Shown piece by piece: positions 52,035 through 64,000 of a stretch of 64,000 nt of DNA. Position 1 is the stretch's first letter. The number at the start of each line of letters is the position of its first letter. The notes under the pieces are model-generated. The model had not been told where the DNA came from. It saw nothing but the letters and a program-made list of their open reading frames with translations, and searched no databases. Both the position numbers and the translations under genes were made by a program. The stretch is taken from assembly GCA_963383645.1 (NCBI GenBank), contig OY726576.1:9538102-9602101 (forward strand), read 5' to 3'. This DNA is from Muscardinus avellanarius. Its lineage: Eukaryota > Chordata > Mammalia > Rodentia > Gliridae.

Positions 52035-52164
52035 TGCATATTTTTATTTCTAAACCCACTTAAGTTCTGACATTCTCATGCCATAGAATTTATGTATTTG
52101 CTTAATACTACTAACAACTGTTTCACAATTATTATTTGGTAGTATTAGTCAAACTACCAAACGA

Positions 52165-52713
52165 ATGCATGGGTATCTATATGTTCATAACTACACAATT
52201 CACCATTGCCAAACTATGGAACCAGCCAAAATGTCCATCAACAGATGAGTGGATTACAAAACTATGGAGTATGTACACAATGGAATTTTACCCCGCTATA
52301 AAGAAGAACAAAATTACATCATTTACAGGGAGATGGATAGAACTGGAGAACATTATGTTAAGTGAAATAAGTCACAAAAAATAAGAAATCAGAGCGTCTC
52401 CCTAATATGCAGAAGCTAGAAAGAAAATGGGTGATAGGAGAAACTCTAGACAAAGGAGAAACTGTAGATGAGCAAATAAGGCAAAATAACTAAGGGGACA
52501 GGAGGGAGGAAGAGGAAAATACCCTAATGTACATGGTGAACATTAAAAAAAAATATCAAAGTCAATCACTAAGCCAAACATGAGAAAGAGGGAGGGGAGG
52601 GGATGGGGTGGGAATTGAGTAAGGGCTAATGGGATGGCGTGTGCGTGTATGCCTCTACCATCTTGTACTCCATTGAGATGTATGACTACAATATACCGCA
52701 AAAATTAAAAAAT
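52165..52713 (+). mobile_element. L1 3' end (ORF2 end plus 3' UTR type A)
   Basis: Forward; 52165-52384 encodes the ORF2 C-terminus (KLWNQPKCPSTDEWITKLWS, then YPAIKKNKITSF). The 3' UTR has CTCTACCATCTTGTACTCC and an A-rich end. 5'-truncated. Confidence 0.88.
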
Positions 52714-53267
52714 ACATTCAGAAAAGTCTTTGCAAATCTAATGAACGCAATGCAGAATCCTGCACTGTCTCATGTGACATTTCAATTTACCAACATAATT
52801 GAACATCATTTTATAATTTGCGGCTCCTCTGCTTTTGCTTTTCTGCAGATTTCCTGTTGTATTCGTCACCCATTTTTCCTTTCATTGTTCTTAAAAGTAT
52901 TGTTTTAAAGGGGTTTTTGTTTGTTTGATCTCAAACACAGGCCAGTTTCAGTATGACTCTTCTTGATGGAAACTGAGCATGGCATCGTGGATGCACGTTG
53001 TAAATGGCTTCTGGGGACATCTGAAGCCTTCCAGGGCCTTCCAGCTTTCCACAACCTAACCAGCTGGAGCCCCCAAAAGGGCAGTATGTTCTTTAGCTTT
53101 CCAAAATATATACTCATTTGAAGAGTTATGCTGAAAGACATATGTATACATATATACATATATGTACAATTGTAAGTCAGTGATTGCTGTCATAAAGTAA
53201 AAATAATAACAAATGTCAGTGGTCTGACAGCAGATTTTCAAGGAGTCCAATTTAGAAGGCTTCATTT

Positions 53268-53482
53268 CCTGAGTGTGTAAGTGTACTGAGGCTAGGACCC
53301 AGGGACATTCTACCTCCAAGCTACACCCTCACCCTTTTTCCTTTCTTTACTTATTTTGTTTTGAAATAGGGTCTTGGTACTTGTTGAAGGTTTTGTGAAG
53401 TTATGGAGGCTGGCCTTGATCTTCCTGTCTCAGTTACCCAAGTACTGGGATTAAAGGTATTCACCATCATGCCTGGCTGTGA
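53268..53482 (-). mobile_element. Diverged B1-ID SINE
   Basis: Reverse dimer: ID half CCAGGGACATTCTACCTCC, B1 half CTGGGATTAAAGGTATTCAC. Confidence 0.8.
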
Positions 53483-53499
53483 TTACATTTTTAATAGAT

Positions 53500-53805
53500 T
53501 TTATTTTTTGAAGCAGTTTCAGGTTCATAGGAAAATTAAATGGAAGGTACAGAGATTTTCCACATATTCCCTACCCGCACATATGCATAACCTTCTCCTA
53601 TTGTTAATCTCCCCCACTAGAATGGTACATTTATTATAATCAGTGGACCTATATGATCATATTATTATTACTCAGAATCTATAATTTACATTAGGGTTGA
53701 GTTTTTTGTGTTATATAGTCTATGAATTTTGACAGATCTATAATGATATGTATTGATAATTACTGCCCCAGGCAGACTAGTTTCATTGCCATAAAAGTCT
53801 TCTGT
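53500..53805 (+). mobile_element. Old L1M-like fragment
   Basis: Matches an ancient L1 segment with TGAAGCAGTTTCAGGTTCAT, GGAAGGTACAGAGATTTTCC and TTACATTAGGGTTGAGTTTT. Decayed. Confidence 0.55.
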
Positions 53806-54517
53806 GCAAAGGGAGGTACAGAGAAGGAAACAGATCAAATAATGTTACATGCATTTATGAAAGTATTGCTATGAATCTTACTATGTGTACAATTGTAATG
53901 CACTGATAATTTAAAAAGTCATCAGTATTCCGCCCATTTAATTAACTCTTAAAGAAAAATTTAAATACATAAAACTTAAAATAAGGTATTTTAATATATG
54001 CAGGACATACAAAGGTCCCATTTTTAATGCTTTGGTTAATATTCTATTTATTGGAAAATTCCTAATGCTGCCATTGCTAATGGTATCACCCTGATTACCT
54101 GTAAGTACAAGTGTGCGGTGGCCTGGGATTTGGGTAAGGAGGGACGCTGTGTGGCGCCTTCAGAGCCGCCCTGCCTGGCTGAGCACTAGGCTCTCATCTC
54201 CTGGAATGTATCAGAATTCATCCCCCTGGGCATTTGTCTTCATAATGCAGCAAAGAATCTTTTCATGGTGAAAGATGGTGCATGAGCTGCAGAGCCTTTT
54301 GTTAAAATCAGAAAGAACTAAGAAGTCACTATATTCATGATACTATATGGAACATTTAGAATTTCAGAAAAATTTCTGGCATGTCTCTCTGTATTAGGTA
54401 GCAGTGTAAGTCTTAGACTCTGTAGTCAAATATTCTCATTTTCATCTCATACTCAGAAATGGTTGTTGACTATTCTCCCCCTCAAAACATAAATACCAAG
54501 CATTAAAAACAACAATG

Positions 54518-54728
54518 GCCGGGTGTGGTGGCGCATGCTTGAAATCCCCGTGCTTGGGAGGCGGAGACAGGAGGATCACGTGGGTTTGAAGCCAACTGCG
54601 CTGGCTTAAGAGACCCTGTTTCCAAATAAAAAAGTATAAAAATAGGTCTGGGAGTGTAGTCCGGAGGTAGAAGGGTTTCCAGGAACCCCAGTACCACCAC
54701 CACCAAAAAAAAAAAAAAAAAAAAAATC
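54518..54728 (+). mobile_element. B1-ID SINE, short-linker subfamily
   Basis: Forward; TSD AACAACAATG at 54508-54517 and 54729-54738; poly-A tail intact. Confidence 0.93.
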
Positions 54729-55985
54729 AACAACAATGAAAATTCCAGACAGGAAACATATTAGGACCCAATATTATCCCTAGTAGGATACTAGCCTTTC
54801 ATACCACTCAAATGGTGCACTATCAAAGATAGTTGAGCAATTGTTACAGATCAGGTGATTCAAATGTATTTTCTTATGCTACAGTTAAAAATATCACAAC
54901 TAAAGCTAATTGGAAAATAGGAGATTTTATCAAGGAGACTGGGTTACTATTTATTGTAAATAAAGGAAAAATTAGACACTACCATAAGAGAATGTATTAA
55001 TAATCCAAGATGGAGAGGAATCTGGAGCCTGAATTCCTGGAGACTTTCTTTTCTGCTTTCACACTAATCTCTCTTCCCAGCCAGCAGGTGTCTTCCCCTA
55101 CTGACAGGTGCTTCTCCATGGATACCAACTACACCAAGAGATGTTACATATGGTATCTTCTACTTCCACAGAGTCTGACTCATTTTCTAGCTTCCCATGT
55201 GCAGAATTCTGGGAGTGATCTGACCTGTCTGCCTCTAAGAATCAAGGCGGACAAGAACCCAGAATGTCTATGAGAGTCAATATTTGGGACTAGGGGAGAA
55301 TCAAGAATCAGTGTGTGGAGGAACGGAAGGGTGTGGGGATCTCTAAGAATGGTTTCCCATGGGAGTTCTGTGGAAAAAAAAGACTGAAGAAAAAGGTTTT
55401 TATCATCTTGTAACTCAAGTGAGACTTCATAGTTCATAGACTTCATAGTCTTATTCTTTTTATAAAATAGGGAGAAAATTCATACTGAGTTGAATGGCTT
55501 GTATGAGTAAAAATGTTTTTTTTTTTTTTTGGTCAAAAGAATTCTTTCTTCAAATAAATTTGCCTTTTAATATTAACCTATGTCTCTCCTACAGTTACAA
55601 GTTTTAGACACCATTATGTCGCTCATATAGTTACAAGCTTCAATCACCATTCTTGGTAACAGGGTTGGGAAAGCTGGTTTTGCAAGTAATCTATTATTAT
55701 GTGAGCTGTACTGGAGTAGGGTATAAAAACTAGGATGACTGGCTGTAAACAGGGCTGAGAGAGTTCACCAATTAATAAAGTAGAGAAGCTTTAGTGTTAT
55801 GGTTTGGGGTAAATACATTGGCTATAAAAATGTACTTTATTCTACCTTTGGGGCTGTATTCTGAAGGACCATTGCTCAATTATCTTTTCCCAGATAAGTG
55901 AATAATTGCTTTCTCATATTAAAAAAAAAAAAAGGAGGATAAAAGGGAACTTCTGTAGACAACCTGCTCACAGTGACAGAGACCA

Positions 55986-56363
55986 GAGCCCACAGCACAG
56001 CGAGGCCAATGCTGAGGCCTCTGAGACTAGGATAGGAGCCTGCCGTGAGGCAAGGCCGGTGCCAGGGCCAGTGAGGGCAGGATAGGAGACTGCCGTGTGG
56101 TGAGGCCAGTGCCGGGGCCAAGGAGACCAGGATTGGAGCCTGCTGGGCAATGAGGCTGGGGTCGGGGCCTGCAGGGCCAGCGAGGCCAGGATAGGAGCCT
56201 GCTATGAGGCAAGACTGGTGTTGAAGCCTCTGAGGAACGGAATTGGAGCCTGCCATGTGGGGAGGCCTGTACCAAGGCCTACGAGGCTGGGATCAGAGCC
56301 TGCCATGAGGCAAGGCCGGTGCCGGGGCCTTTGAGAGTGGGATTGGAGCCTGCAATGCGGCAT
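55986..56363 (+). repeat. 50-bp GC-rich minisatellite (VNTR), seven units plus a partial one
   Basis: Units start GAGCCTGCC at 55986, 56036, 56086, 56136, 56195, 56246, 56296 and 56346. Five are exactly 50 nt, one is 51 and one 59. Shared pattern: GAGCCTGCCnTGAGGCAAGG, then CCGGTGCCnGGGCC, then GGATAG/GGATTG. It is GC-rich in an AT-rich intron and directly precedes an L1 3' end. The unit is not a multiple of three, so the open frames across it are not coding. Confidence 0.92.
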
Positions 56364-56379
56364 CCACAGGGAAATATTA

Positions 56380-56717
56380 CAGAAAATAAAATATCAAATG
56401 CTTTCCCCAATATGAAAAACCTAGGAAGAAATGGGTAATAGGAGGAAATCTAGTTGAAGAAAGGGCCCTATGGAGGAGCAATTACGGTGGATGCAATTAA
56501 GGGGATGGGAGGGGGGAAGATGGATCTCTTCAAAGCACATGATGTACTTAAATATATCAAAGTCAATCCTAAATCAAGCATGGGATCAAGGGAGGGGGAG
56601 GAAATGGAATGGGGATTGGATAAAGGCTAATTGGGTGATATGTGCTTGTATATCCTCACACATCTTGTATTCCATTGAGATGTTTGACTACAATGCACCA
56701 ATAAAAATATATTTAAA
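56380..56717 (+). mobile_element. L1 3' UTR fragment (type A), joined to the VNTR
   Basis: Begins within about 20 nt of the last VNTR unit and follows the 3' UTR seen at 52350-52713 (GGTAATAGGAGGAAATCTAG, CATTGAGATGTTTGACTAC), ending CCAATAAAAATAT and an A run. Confidence 0.82.
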
Positions 56718-57251
56718 AAAAAAGCACAGTGTAGAAGACTTACATGTTCAGGTACCCATGTTTTAAGTTACTTTTGAAAGGTGATGGGTCTAGTACATTT
56801 CTAGTCTTTTTAACATATGTTCCTCTACCAAATAAGAAAAGTTTAATGTAGTGTAATAAAATGAAAGTGATCATTAGGATAATTCTTCAAAGGAAAAAAA
56901 ATTAAACCCCTTGCGAGGGCTTCGGATGTGGTTTATCCCTTCTGATACTCATGCTAAAATTTTACTGCTATTCTGGTAGTATTGAGAGCAATGAAGTCAT
57001 CAGAAAAAATTCCCTGGAGATTAAGTTAATTCTTGTGATAGTGAGTGAGTTTTCATTCTCATGGGACTGAGTTAGTTACTGAGGGCGGTTTATTATAAAG
57101 CAAGGTCACCTCTCACGTCTGCGTCTCTCCATGTGCCTCCTTTGCCCTTTGGCATTTCTGTCATTTTATGTAACAACACAAGGCCATTGTCTGATGAAAC
57201 TGCCCAAAGTTGGATGTTCAGCCTCTAGACACTCTTAAAATAAATAAACTT

Positions 57252-57448
57252 TGGCCAGGCGTGGTGGTGCACACTTGTGATCCCAGAATTCGGGAGGCTG
57301 AGACAGGAGGATCACAGTTTGCGAACGGCCTCAGCTACTTAGTGAGGCCCTTTGCAACTCTTGAGACCCTGTTTCAAAAAAAAAAAGAATAAAACTTAGG
57401 GCTGGGGGTGTAACTTGGAGTTCTATGCCCAATACCGAAAACAAAAAG
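57252..57448 (+). mobile_element. B1-ID SINE, older type
   Basis: Forward with a deletion in the ID half. Perfect TSD ATAAATAAACTT at 57240-57251 and 57449-57460. Confidence 0.9.
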
Positions 57449-58422
57449 ATAAATAAACTTCTTTCCTTTACTGATTACTCAATTGGGGTACTCTGTTCTA
57501 GCAACAAAAAATGAACCAAGACTTCCTCTGAAGGAACAATATCCTAGGCAGAGGAGAAGAAAAGAAAATGATGTTTGCTTTGGTTGTAGTTTTCACAGTG
57601 AGAGGTCTGTAGCTCTGTCATTATGAGCCTCAAGTACGTTTTTAGCATCACGTGGGGAGACCTCCTCTTCTTCTCCAGCTAGTTTCCAGGGTCATTGCTC
57701 ATTTGTACAACTGAGAAAATGCTCATTGAGCGTTCAAGTGAAAACCCCACCAAATCTTCATCACTCCGGCTTTCATGTCAATCTGCCATCTCCTTGGGGT
57801 GGTGGCCTCCAGCAGCTGCACATGACGTTTATTAAAACACTTGCTATTTTGTCTTCTACCACTAGCAGTCTTGATGTTAATTATGACCTCTTTTGTATCT
57901 GCCTTGGTGCTAGGACTCTAGATAATAAATGCATGTAAGCAGGTTCTGTAATTATAAGTGATAGCATGGTGAATTTTTTGTAATGTGATTTTATTTGAGA
58001 AGATCAAAAAAAAAGATATTTTCAAAAACACAGTCAATCTCCTTGGTATGATGTATGTCGACAGGAAAGGGGAGTGATCACAGTTTCTTGGAAGTTAAGT
58101 GGTGCTGCCTACGTGCTGAATGGAATCTGACAAAATTAAAACTGCATTCCTTGAAAACTGATTAGTGAACTATGCACAGGTAGTTCGTATTAACATATAA
58201 CATAAGGATAGAATTCTGTTAAACTATAATTTTCTCATTTGGAAATCAATTTGCTTAAAATTACTTTAATTATACCTCCGAACTTTTTGAAAAAAAAATC
58301 TTTTGGTAATCTGGATTTTGGATTTCTCTTCTTCAAATGAAAGGCTATTTGTCCTTTGGTAAGAAAGTCTTTTTTTTTTTTTTAAACACTAAAAAGGTAA
58401 AGAAACTTTTTATTTTTTCTTT

Positions 58423-58629
58423 CTTTCTTTTTTTTTTTTTTTTTTTTTTGGTACTGGGGTTCCTGGAAGCCCTTCTACCTCCAGGCTACACTCCCAGACC
58501 TATTTTTACATTTTTATTTGGAAACAGGGTCTCCTAAGCCAGCGTGCGCGGCTGGCTTCGAACCTGCGCGATCCTCCTGTCTCTGCCTCCCAAGCGCGGG
58601 GATTACAAGTGTGCGCCACCACGCCCGGC
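58423..58629 (-). mobile_element. B1-ID SINE, short-linker subfamily (young)
   Basis: Reverse with a long poly-T tail. TSD TATTTTTTCTTT at 58411-58422 and 58630-58641. It has landed in the tail of the older SINE at 58642-58815. Confidence 0.92.
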
Positions 58630-58641
58630 TATTTTTTCTTT

Positions 58642-58815
58642 TGTACTAGGAATTGATTGAACCTGGGGGTGGGTAGTGTTCTAATTTAGAGCCACATCCT
58701 CAGCTCTTTTTATTTTATATTGTGAAACACAGTCTCACTAGGTTTTTTTAAGTTTCACTAAGTTGTTGAGGTTGGACTCTAATCTGTGATCCTCCTGTCT
58801 CTGCCTCCTATAGAA
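58642..58815 (-). mobile_element. Older diverged B1-ID SINE
   Basis: Reverse dimer (TTGATTGAACCTGGGGGTG, then GTGATCCTCCTGTCTCTGCC), missing its B1 head. Confidence 0.78.
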
Positions 58816-60682
58816 CGTGAAGATCAGCTTACTTAATGGTCTTTCCTGACTCCTGCTATTGATTTTTCTCATACTTTCCTGGATTTCAAAACCCCACTCC
58901 ACCACTTTCTAGCTATGACACACACTATTGAGTGTTATCCAATAACCAGCTTTTCCTTGTAACCTGCCAGAGGCTCAGTGGTACCCAGGTTAGCAGCCGG
59001 CCCAGCAGAAAACTACATTTTCCAGTTTCCTCAGCTTTAGGGCGGCATGTGCCCCACGACCAATCAAATTTAAGCAGAACTGTGCTGTGTTATAGATAAT
59101 AAAAACATGTAAGTAGGTCCTATAATATAATCTATCTCACTACTAAGTATTTTGATGAATAATTAAAAAATGGGTTCTGGGGAAATGTAGTTTCCTGATG
59201 TAGATGTTCCTTTCCTTTCTTTCTGTTGTTGAGAAAATATATGTAATGGCTGAAGCAGCAGAAGTATCTTAGTCTATGAGGACAGCCATGAGAATAACAG
59301 GGTCTTCCGTCTTATTATCCATGGGACAATGGAATCTGCCAAAACCTGCCTACCTTCAGGTCTCTGCTACATAATGGAAACAACAAGAGCAACAACAACA
59401 AAACCCAACACATCAAAATCAACCAAAATACAAGTAAATAAGTGATTATTACTTTGCCCAAACTACTGTTTGGTTTTCTATTGCCCAAAGGTAAATTTTA
59501 CTTCTTACTGATAGAATTTTCTTGTACAGGTTACTTCTGACTGATAGAATTCTTTGGACAGGTTTCTTTATAAGCTGTTCATTATTTATTTATCTTACAA
59601 GGTGTTGGTAATAATAGGACTTAACTTTATAGGTCAGTCACAGAAATTGGATTAATGATTGTTAAATGCTTAGATCCATGCCAGATACAACAAATTCTTC
59701 TTAAATGGTAGTAATCTATAAAATCCTGTCTATGAAAGAGATATAGTTTTTCTAAAATTGTTCAGAGGGCTTAAAATGAAAAGTAATGATTGCTTCTGCA
59801 TATTGGTTTTGATTCTTGACTGTAATTTTCAGCATTTCTGTTCTTAAGGTTTTGAGGATTACTTTCATATTTCTAAATATACATGTAATGCTTTTCCTTG
59901 ATTATCTGACTTGTGAATTTGACAATTGATATCCTGTTCTGATTGATAAGGCTTTAAATATCTGACTTCATCTCCTATCTACTTCTTCTCCTTCCTCCAC
60001 TATCATCCTCCACAATGATTACTTTTATCACTAGAGTTATTTCTGCCCTCCCAAAACAAAACAAAAAAACCTCTACATGCTTAAGCCGTCTCTTGCTTCA
60101 CCAATTAGACATAGGTTCACTAGGCTCTTCTGTTTGAAAAAGGAGGATATTTGCCTGCAAATCCTTATTTCCAATTCTTTAGAACTTAAGCTTACTCTTA
60201 AACTGCCAAGGTTTTGATTTTGCCTAGTATGAATAATTATGATATCAATTATTTGAAAAAAAAGAAAAAAATGATTCTGAAAGTTTAAAACCAATGCAAT
60301 AAAAATTTAAATGCAAATAGTATGTATTTTTTTCCAGGGATATCTGCTACATCACAGTCATCTTATTCGATACAATTCCAACTCTAAGAACCACATGGCT
60401 TTTGGAAGAAACTGTTCTTAATAACAGGTGTGAAAAGCCTGCATACTTCATCAAGATTTTTCTTTTGAATAATACATTTCTTGTACATTTACTCTCTCCT
60501 TCTACCTTAACTTTCTTTTGGGAAGAAAACATTCTATCCTTGATTTTCTCTATTATCCAGCTTTCTCCTCAAATTGCCTGAACCTATTCAATTCTTATAC
60601 TTGCTATTGAAACTTCAAAACATATTTCTTTCATATTTAGGGCAGAAATAACTCTAGCTAAAATAATAATTTATTTTAATAC

Positions 60683-60752
60683 ATAAAAATAATATAAAAA
60701 TATAAAAATAATATATAAAAATAATATATAAAAATAATATATAAAAATAATA
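60683..60752 (+). repeat. 13-bp AT-only tandem repeat
   Basis: ATAAAAATAATAT repeated about four to five times with small changes. Confidence 0.88.
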
Positions 60753-61604
60753 ATTGTGGAGAGTGATAGTGGAGGAAGGAGAAGATGAGATAAGAAAGTA
60801 TCTTTAAAATATTTTTTGTATTATATCTTTCTTATTTTCCTCTCTCTGTATTCTACTTTCAGTGGCTGTTGCATTCTCTAGAATGATTGCACCTGTACCT
60901 CACCCCTTTTCTCTATTTTCCCCTTTTTGTATATTTGCTGCCTACATTGTTGTTCATTTCTACGATCCAAGAGATATTTCCTTCAGCTCCTCTTACAACA
61001 GTTCTGTAGAATATAAGCTTTTTTCTATTAGCTTATTTTTAATTTGAACAAAACTTTCTAGTTTTTTAACCTTTCTTTGTAGGGTCTTGTATTCTTATGT
61101 AGCCAATCCTCTCTGCACATGCTTTCCATTTTAAAAAAATTAATTTTTTCTTGAATTTCCTGTGTCTCCCATAATCACTCCTTTTGTTAATGTGGCCACT
61201 CTTCTCACCTGTTATTGCAGCTTTTCTTAAAAGCTTGTAGACATTTTGTTGTTGGCTTCCATTTGAAGTGGGACAAGGGAAAAGCTAACTGGAAGCCCCA
61301 GCATGTGAGTGGGATTTAAGGGCTTGTATGCTTTTCTTCAGGGTAAGCATGAGGGTGCCAGCTACTATGGTATGGTTTCCCAAAATGATAAAAAGAGAAG
61401 AGTTTTATTTAGGATGCCTAACTCTACTGCTGGTCACCATATTTCTTTTCAAATACTTGTTCAATTTCCTAAAAATAAGTAAGTCCTAAATTATTTGTCC
61501 TGGAAATTAAATGGTTATAAATTATTCTGTATGAGGAATAGGAGGAGGAAAGACAGAAGCTGTCGACAGCTTTGTCTGTGTTTCTTTAATTACTTGATGC
61601 CCCC

Positions 61605-61688
61605 TTACTTTTGGTGCTGAAGTTGAACCCAGAGCCTTCCTCATGATGAGTATGTGCTTTGCCACTGAGCTCCGTCCCCAGCCTCTGT
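61605..61688 (-). mobile_element. Monomeric ID-type SINE
   Basis: Reverse ID unit: TTGAACCCAGAGCCTTCC, GAGTATGTGCTTTGCCACTG, AGCTCCGTCCCCAGCC. Confidence 0.78.
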
Positions 61689-61810
61689 TGCCCACGTTTT
61701 CACTACCTTCCCCTACCATTCTCAATCCATGTTTTGCTGGGCCAGTAAGGTTCAAGCCTACAGGAACCTCAAATAGTTTCTGAGCAGGTCTGTGATGTCG
61801 TTGGCTGAAG

Positions 61811-61812
<2 letters not shown>

Positions 61813-61901
<89 letters not shown>

Positions 61902-62071
61902 AGAGATTGAGGATTGAACTCAGGGTGCTTTATCACTGAGCTACAGCCCTTTTTAGTTTTTAACTTGAAGACAGAGTCTCGTTAAGTTGCCAAGGCTAGC
62001 TTTGAACTTGTGATCCTTCTGTCTCAGCCTCTGATTAGCTGGGGTTAAGGATGTGAACCACTGCACGCTGC
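61813..62071 (-). mobile_element. B1-ID SINE with GT/GA microsatellite tail
   Basis: TSD TTGGCTGAAGCT at 61801-61812 and 62072-62083 encloses both the GT and GA repeats (61815-61908) and the reverse SINE body, so the microsatellite is the SINE tail. Confidence 0.9.
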
Positions 62072-62380
62072 TTGGCTGAAGCTTTTCATGTAACTCGGAC
62101 TATGGTCTGAGGGTTTTTGTTCTGTTTCATTAAATACTCTCTTCTTTCCACTTTCTTCTGAAAAATCTATCTTCCAGTGACCCATTTGCTGGATATTTGA
62201 CATCAAGTCTTTACCATCATTTTTACAGCATGTTGACAGAGATAAAAGGTCACATGTGTATTCACTCTGCTAATTTGGGCTAATACTACTTTAAACTTTC
62301 TGTTTCAAACCCAAGTTCTGATATTTCCTGCTAATTGGCTCTCCATCTAAATAAGTGCGATAAAAAAAAAAAAAACACCA

Positions 62381-62598
62381 AGCTGGGCATGGTGGGCCAT
62401 GCTTGTAATCCCAGTACGTGGTAGGCTAAGAGGACAGGTTTGAGGCCAGCCTCAGGAACTTAGTAAGGGCCCCTGCAATTTAGCAAGATCCTGTTCCTAA
62501 ATAAAAATAAAATGGAGCTGGGGGTGTAGCTCAAAGGTAGGATGTTCCTGGGTTCAATCCCTAGTACCACAAATAACAACAAAAACAAAAAACAAAAA
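62381..62598 (+). mobile_element. B1-ID SINE, older type
   Basis: Forward dimer: GCTGGGCATGGTGGGCCATG to CAATCCCTAGTACC with an ACAAAA tail. Confidence 0.87.
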
Positions 62599-62772
62599 TC
62601 TATGCCATCCTTGGTTCCCCCCCACCCCATGCCATAATCACATCCACCAGCAAGTCTTTGGGCTCTACATTTAAAACATATCCAGAGTCCTACCATTTTA
62701 CCACAACCACCCCAAGCACTCTAGTCTCCCTCTACGAGTGCTTTTACATTCCGACCAGGGATTTTCTTTTCT

Positions 62773-62968
62773 TTTAGAGGGGCTGGTGGTGTTCTAAGAA
62801 TTGAACCCAAAGGCATTCTACTCCAGCCCTATTTTATATTTTATGTTGAAACAGAGTCTTTCTAGGTAACTTAGAGTCTAAGTTGCTGAAGCTGGACTTA
62901 AACCTTCAATCCTCTTGTCTCAGCATCCCAAGTATTAGAATTAGAGCTATGCACTACCATTCCCGGTT
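62773..62968 (-). mobile_element. B1-ID SINE, diverged
   Basis: Reverse dimer with a shortened ID half (CATTCTACTCCAGCCC) and a B1 half with an extra 'AACTTAGAGTCT' segment. Confidence 0.8.
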
Positions 62969-63319
62969 CCTACTGGGGTTTTTCAACAGTGCAGCCAGTA
63001 TATAATCCTATTACAATATAACACACCAAATCAACCCCTTGCTTAATGGAATCCAATTGTTCTCTATGACACTCAGAATAACACTCAAATTTTCAGTGTT
63101 TACTTATTAACATTTGGGTCAATTGTTACCCCTTCCAGCCAAAATGGCCTCCTGGCGATTTCTGCCAACATTCTTGGTAAGTATATCTCAGGGGCTGCTC
63201 TCTCTTCAGACATTTACTTAACTCATTCCATTATTTTCTTTAGAGCTTTCCTCAAATAGCATCCTCTCAGTGTGGCCTGTCTAACCGACATATTTAAACT
63301 CAAAATGTACTTTCTACAT

Positions 63320-63749
63320 TAGGGTTTCATCTCTGTGACCAAAATATCTGAATAGAGCAACTTAGTGGAGAAAAGATTTACTTGGCTTATGGTTTCAGAG
63401 CTTCATCCCAATAGCTGGCTGACTTCAAGACAGAAACATCGTGGTGGCATGGTGTGTGGCAGAGGAAAGATACCACATGGCAGCTAGGAAGCAGAGAGAC
63501 AGACAGACAGACAGACACCAAGGATATTTAAAGTCCTCGAGGCTGTGGCTCAGTGACCTATCTCCTTCAGACACATCCTACCCATTGACAGTAGCCATCC
63601 AGCTAATCCATTCAAATTATGAATCCCTTTTTTGATTGATTCACTGATGTGGTTAGAACCCTGATCCAATGATCTCACCTTTGAACAATTCTTGAATTGT
63701 CAACACTTGTTTTTCTGAGTGACATTTTGTAGCCAAACCATGATAGTCC
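63320..63749 (-). mobile_element. Solo LTR, ERVL-MaLR type
   Basis: Reverse copy of the family at 6931-7352. On the minus strand it starts TATCATGGTTTGGC, has GGATTCATAATTTGAATGGA and ends with GTCACAGAGATGAAACC. It contains an ACAG repeat (63498-63516). No viral coding sequence. Confidence 0.72.
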
Positions 63750-63829
63750 CATTCTCTAGCACTTCCTAACACCTCTGTTTTATTAATCCCCAGCTCCATC
63801 ACCAACCTTATTCATTTTATTGTCAGTCT

Positions 63830-63925
63830 ACCCAATCTTGTATATTTGGTTATATTTATACCGTTAGTGCTTAAGATAGTGTGTGATATACAGTAGATAA
63901 TTAAATATTTTTGAACAGATGAGTA
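63830..63925. mobile_element. Probable L2 end fragment
   Basis: Contains CAGTAGATAATTAAATATTT followed by GAACAGATGAG, similar to the L2 3' end. Weak. Confidence 0.35.
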
Positions 63926-64000
63926 TTATCATGTAGATTCGGAACAAAGACTATTCAAAGAAATTTTATCCTTAGTTGTAACATATTCATTGGGAATGTT

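Noticed and set aside
55876..56256. 126-residue reverse open frame rich in Pro, Ala and Ser
   Set aside because: It lies across the 50-bp VNTR; a 50-nt unit shifts frame each repeat, so no repeated peptide is kept.
55986..56363. CRISPR-like array
   Set aside because: The units are contiguous 50-bp tandem repeats without spacers, in a mammalian intron.

Overview
This is mammalian nuclear DNA: a 64 kb stretch from inside one large gene, read on the minus strand. Six short exons with canonical AG/GT splice sites join in frame into 625 nt (208 complete codons). The product is an unmistakable piece of phosphoinositide phospholipase C beta-1 (PLCB1), about residues 129-336. It covers the end of the PH domain, the EF-hand region and the first residues of the catalytic X box, including the catalytic His of SSHNTYL. 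Everything else is intron. No second gene, RNA gene or CRISPR array was found.

The host looks like a rodent of the squirrel-related clade (squirrels, mountain beaver, dormice). The commonest repeat is a dimeric SINE with a B1 (7SL-derived) left half, an A-rich linker and an ID (tRNA-like) right half, in more than 35 copies. Rodent-type L1 3' ends and ERVL-MaLR LTRs are also present. I cannot name the genus.

Layout in coordinate order (reverse of transcription): 1-11343, intron 3' of the last exon; 11344-11490, exon F (end of EF-hands, start of X box); 11491-33060, a 21.6 kb intron containing a twin-primed L1, a fairly repeat-poor stretch (about 18.7-26.4 kb) and a 113-bp retro-inserted RNA 3' end; 33061-33227, exon E; 34465-34565, exon D; 34566-42289, intron; 42290-42365, exon C; 43562-43615, exon B; 46331-46410, exon A; 46411-64000, the 5' flanking intron, which carries a 50-bp VNTR fused to an L1 3' end.

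The window does not contain a new multi-gene system. The points of interest are retrotransposition records: a possible VNTR-L1 composite, two SINEs at one target site, repeated SINE-into-SINE nesting at the A-rich linker, a young SINE subfamily with a remodelled 3' half, and repeats lying close to splice acceptors. Coordinates of exons and of elements with target-site duplications (TSDs) are base-level readings; edges of old repeats are approximate.
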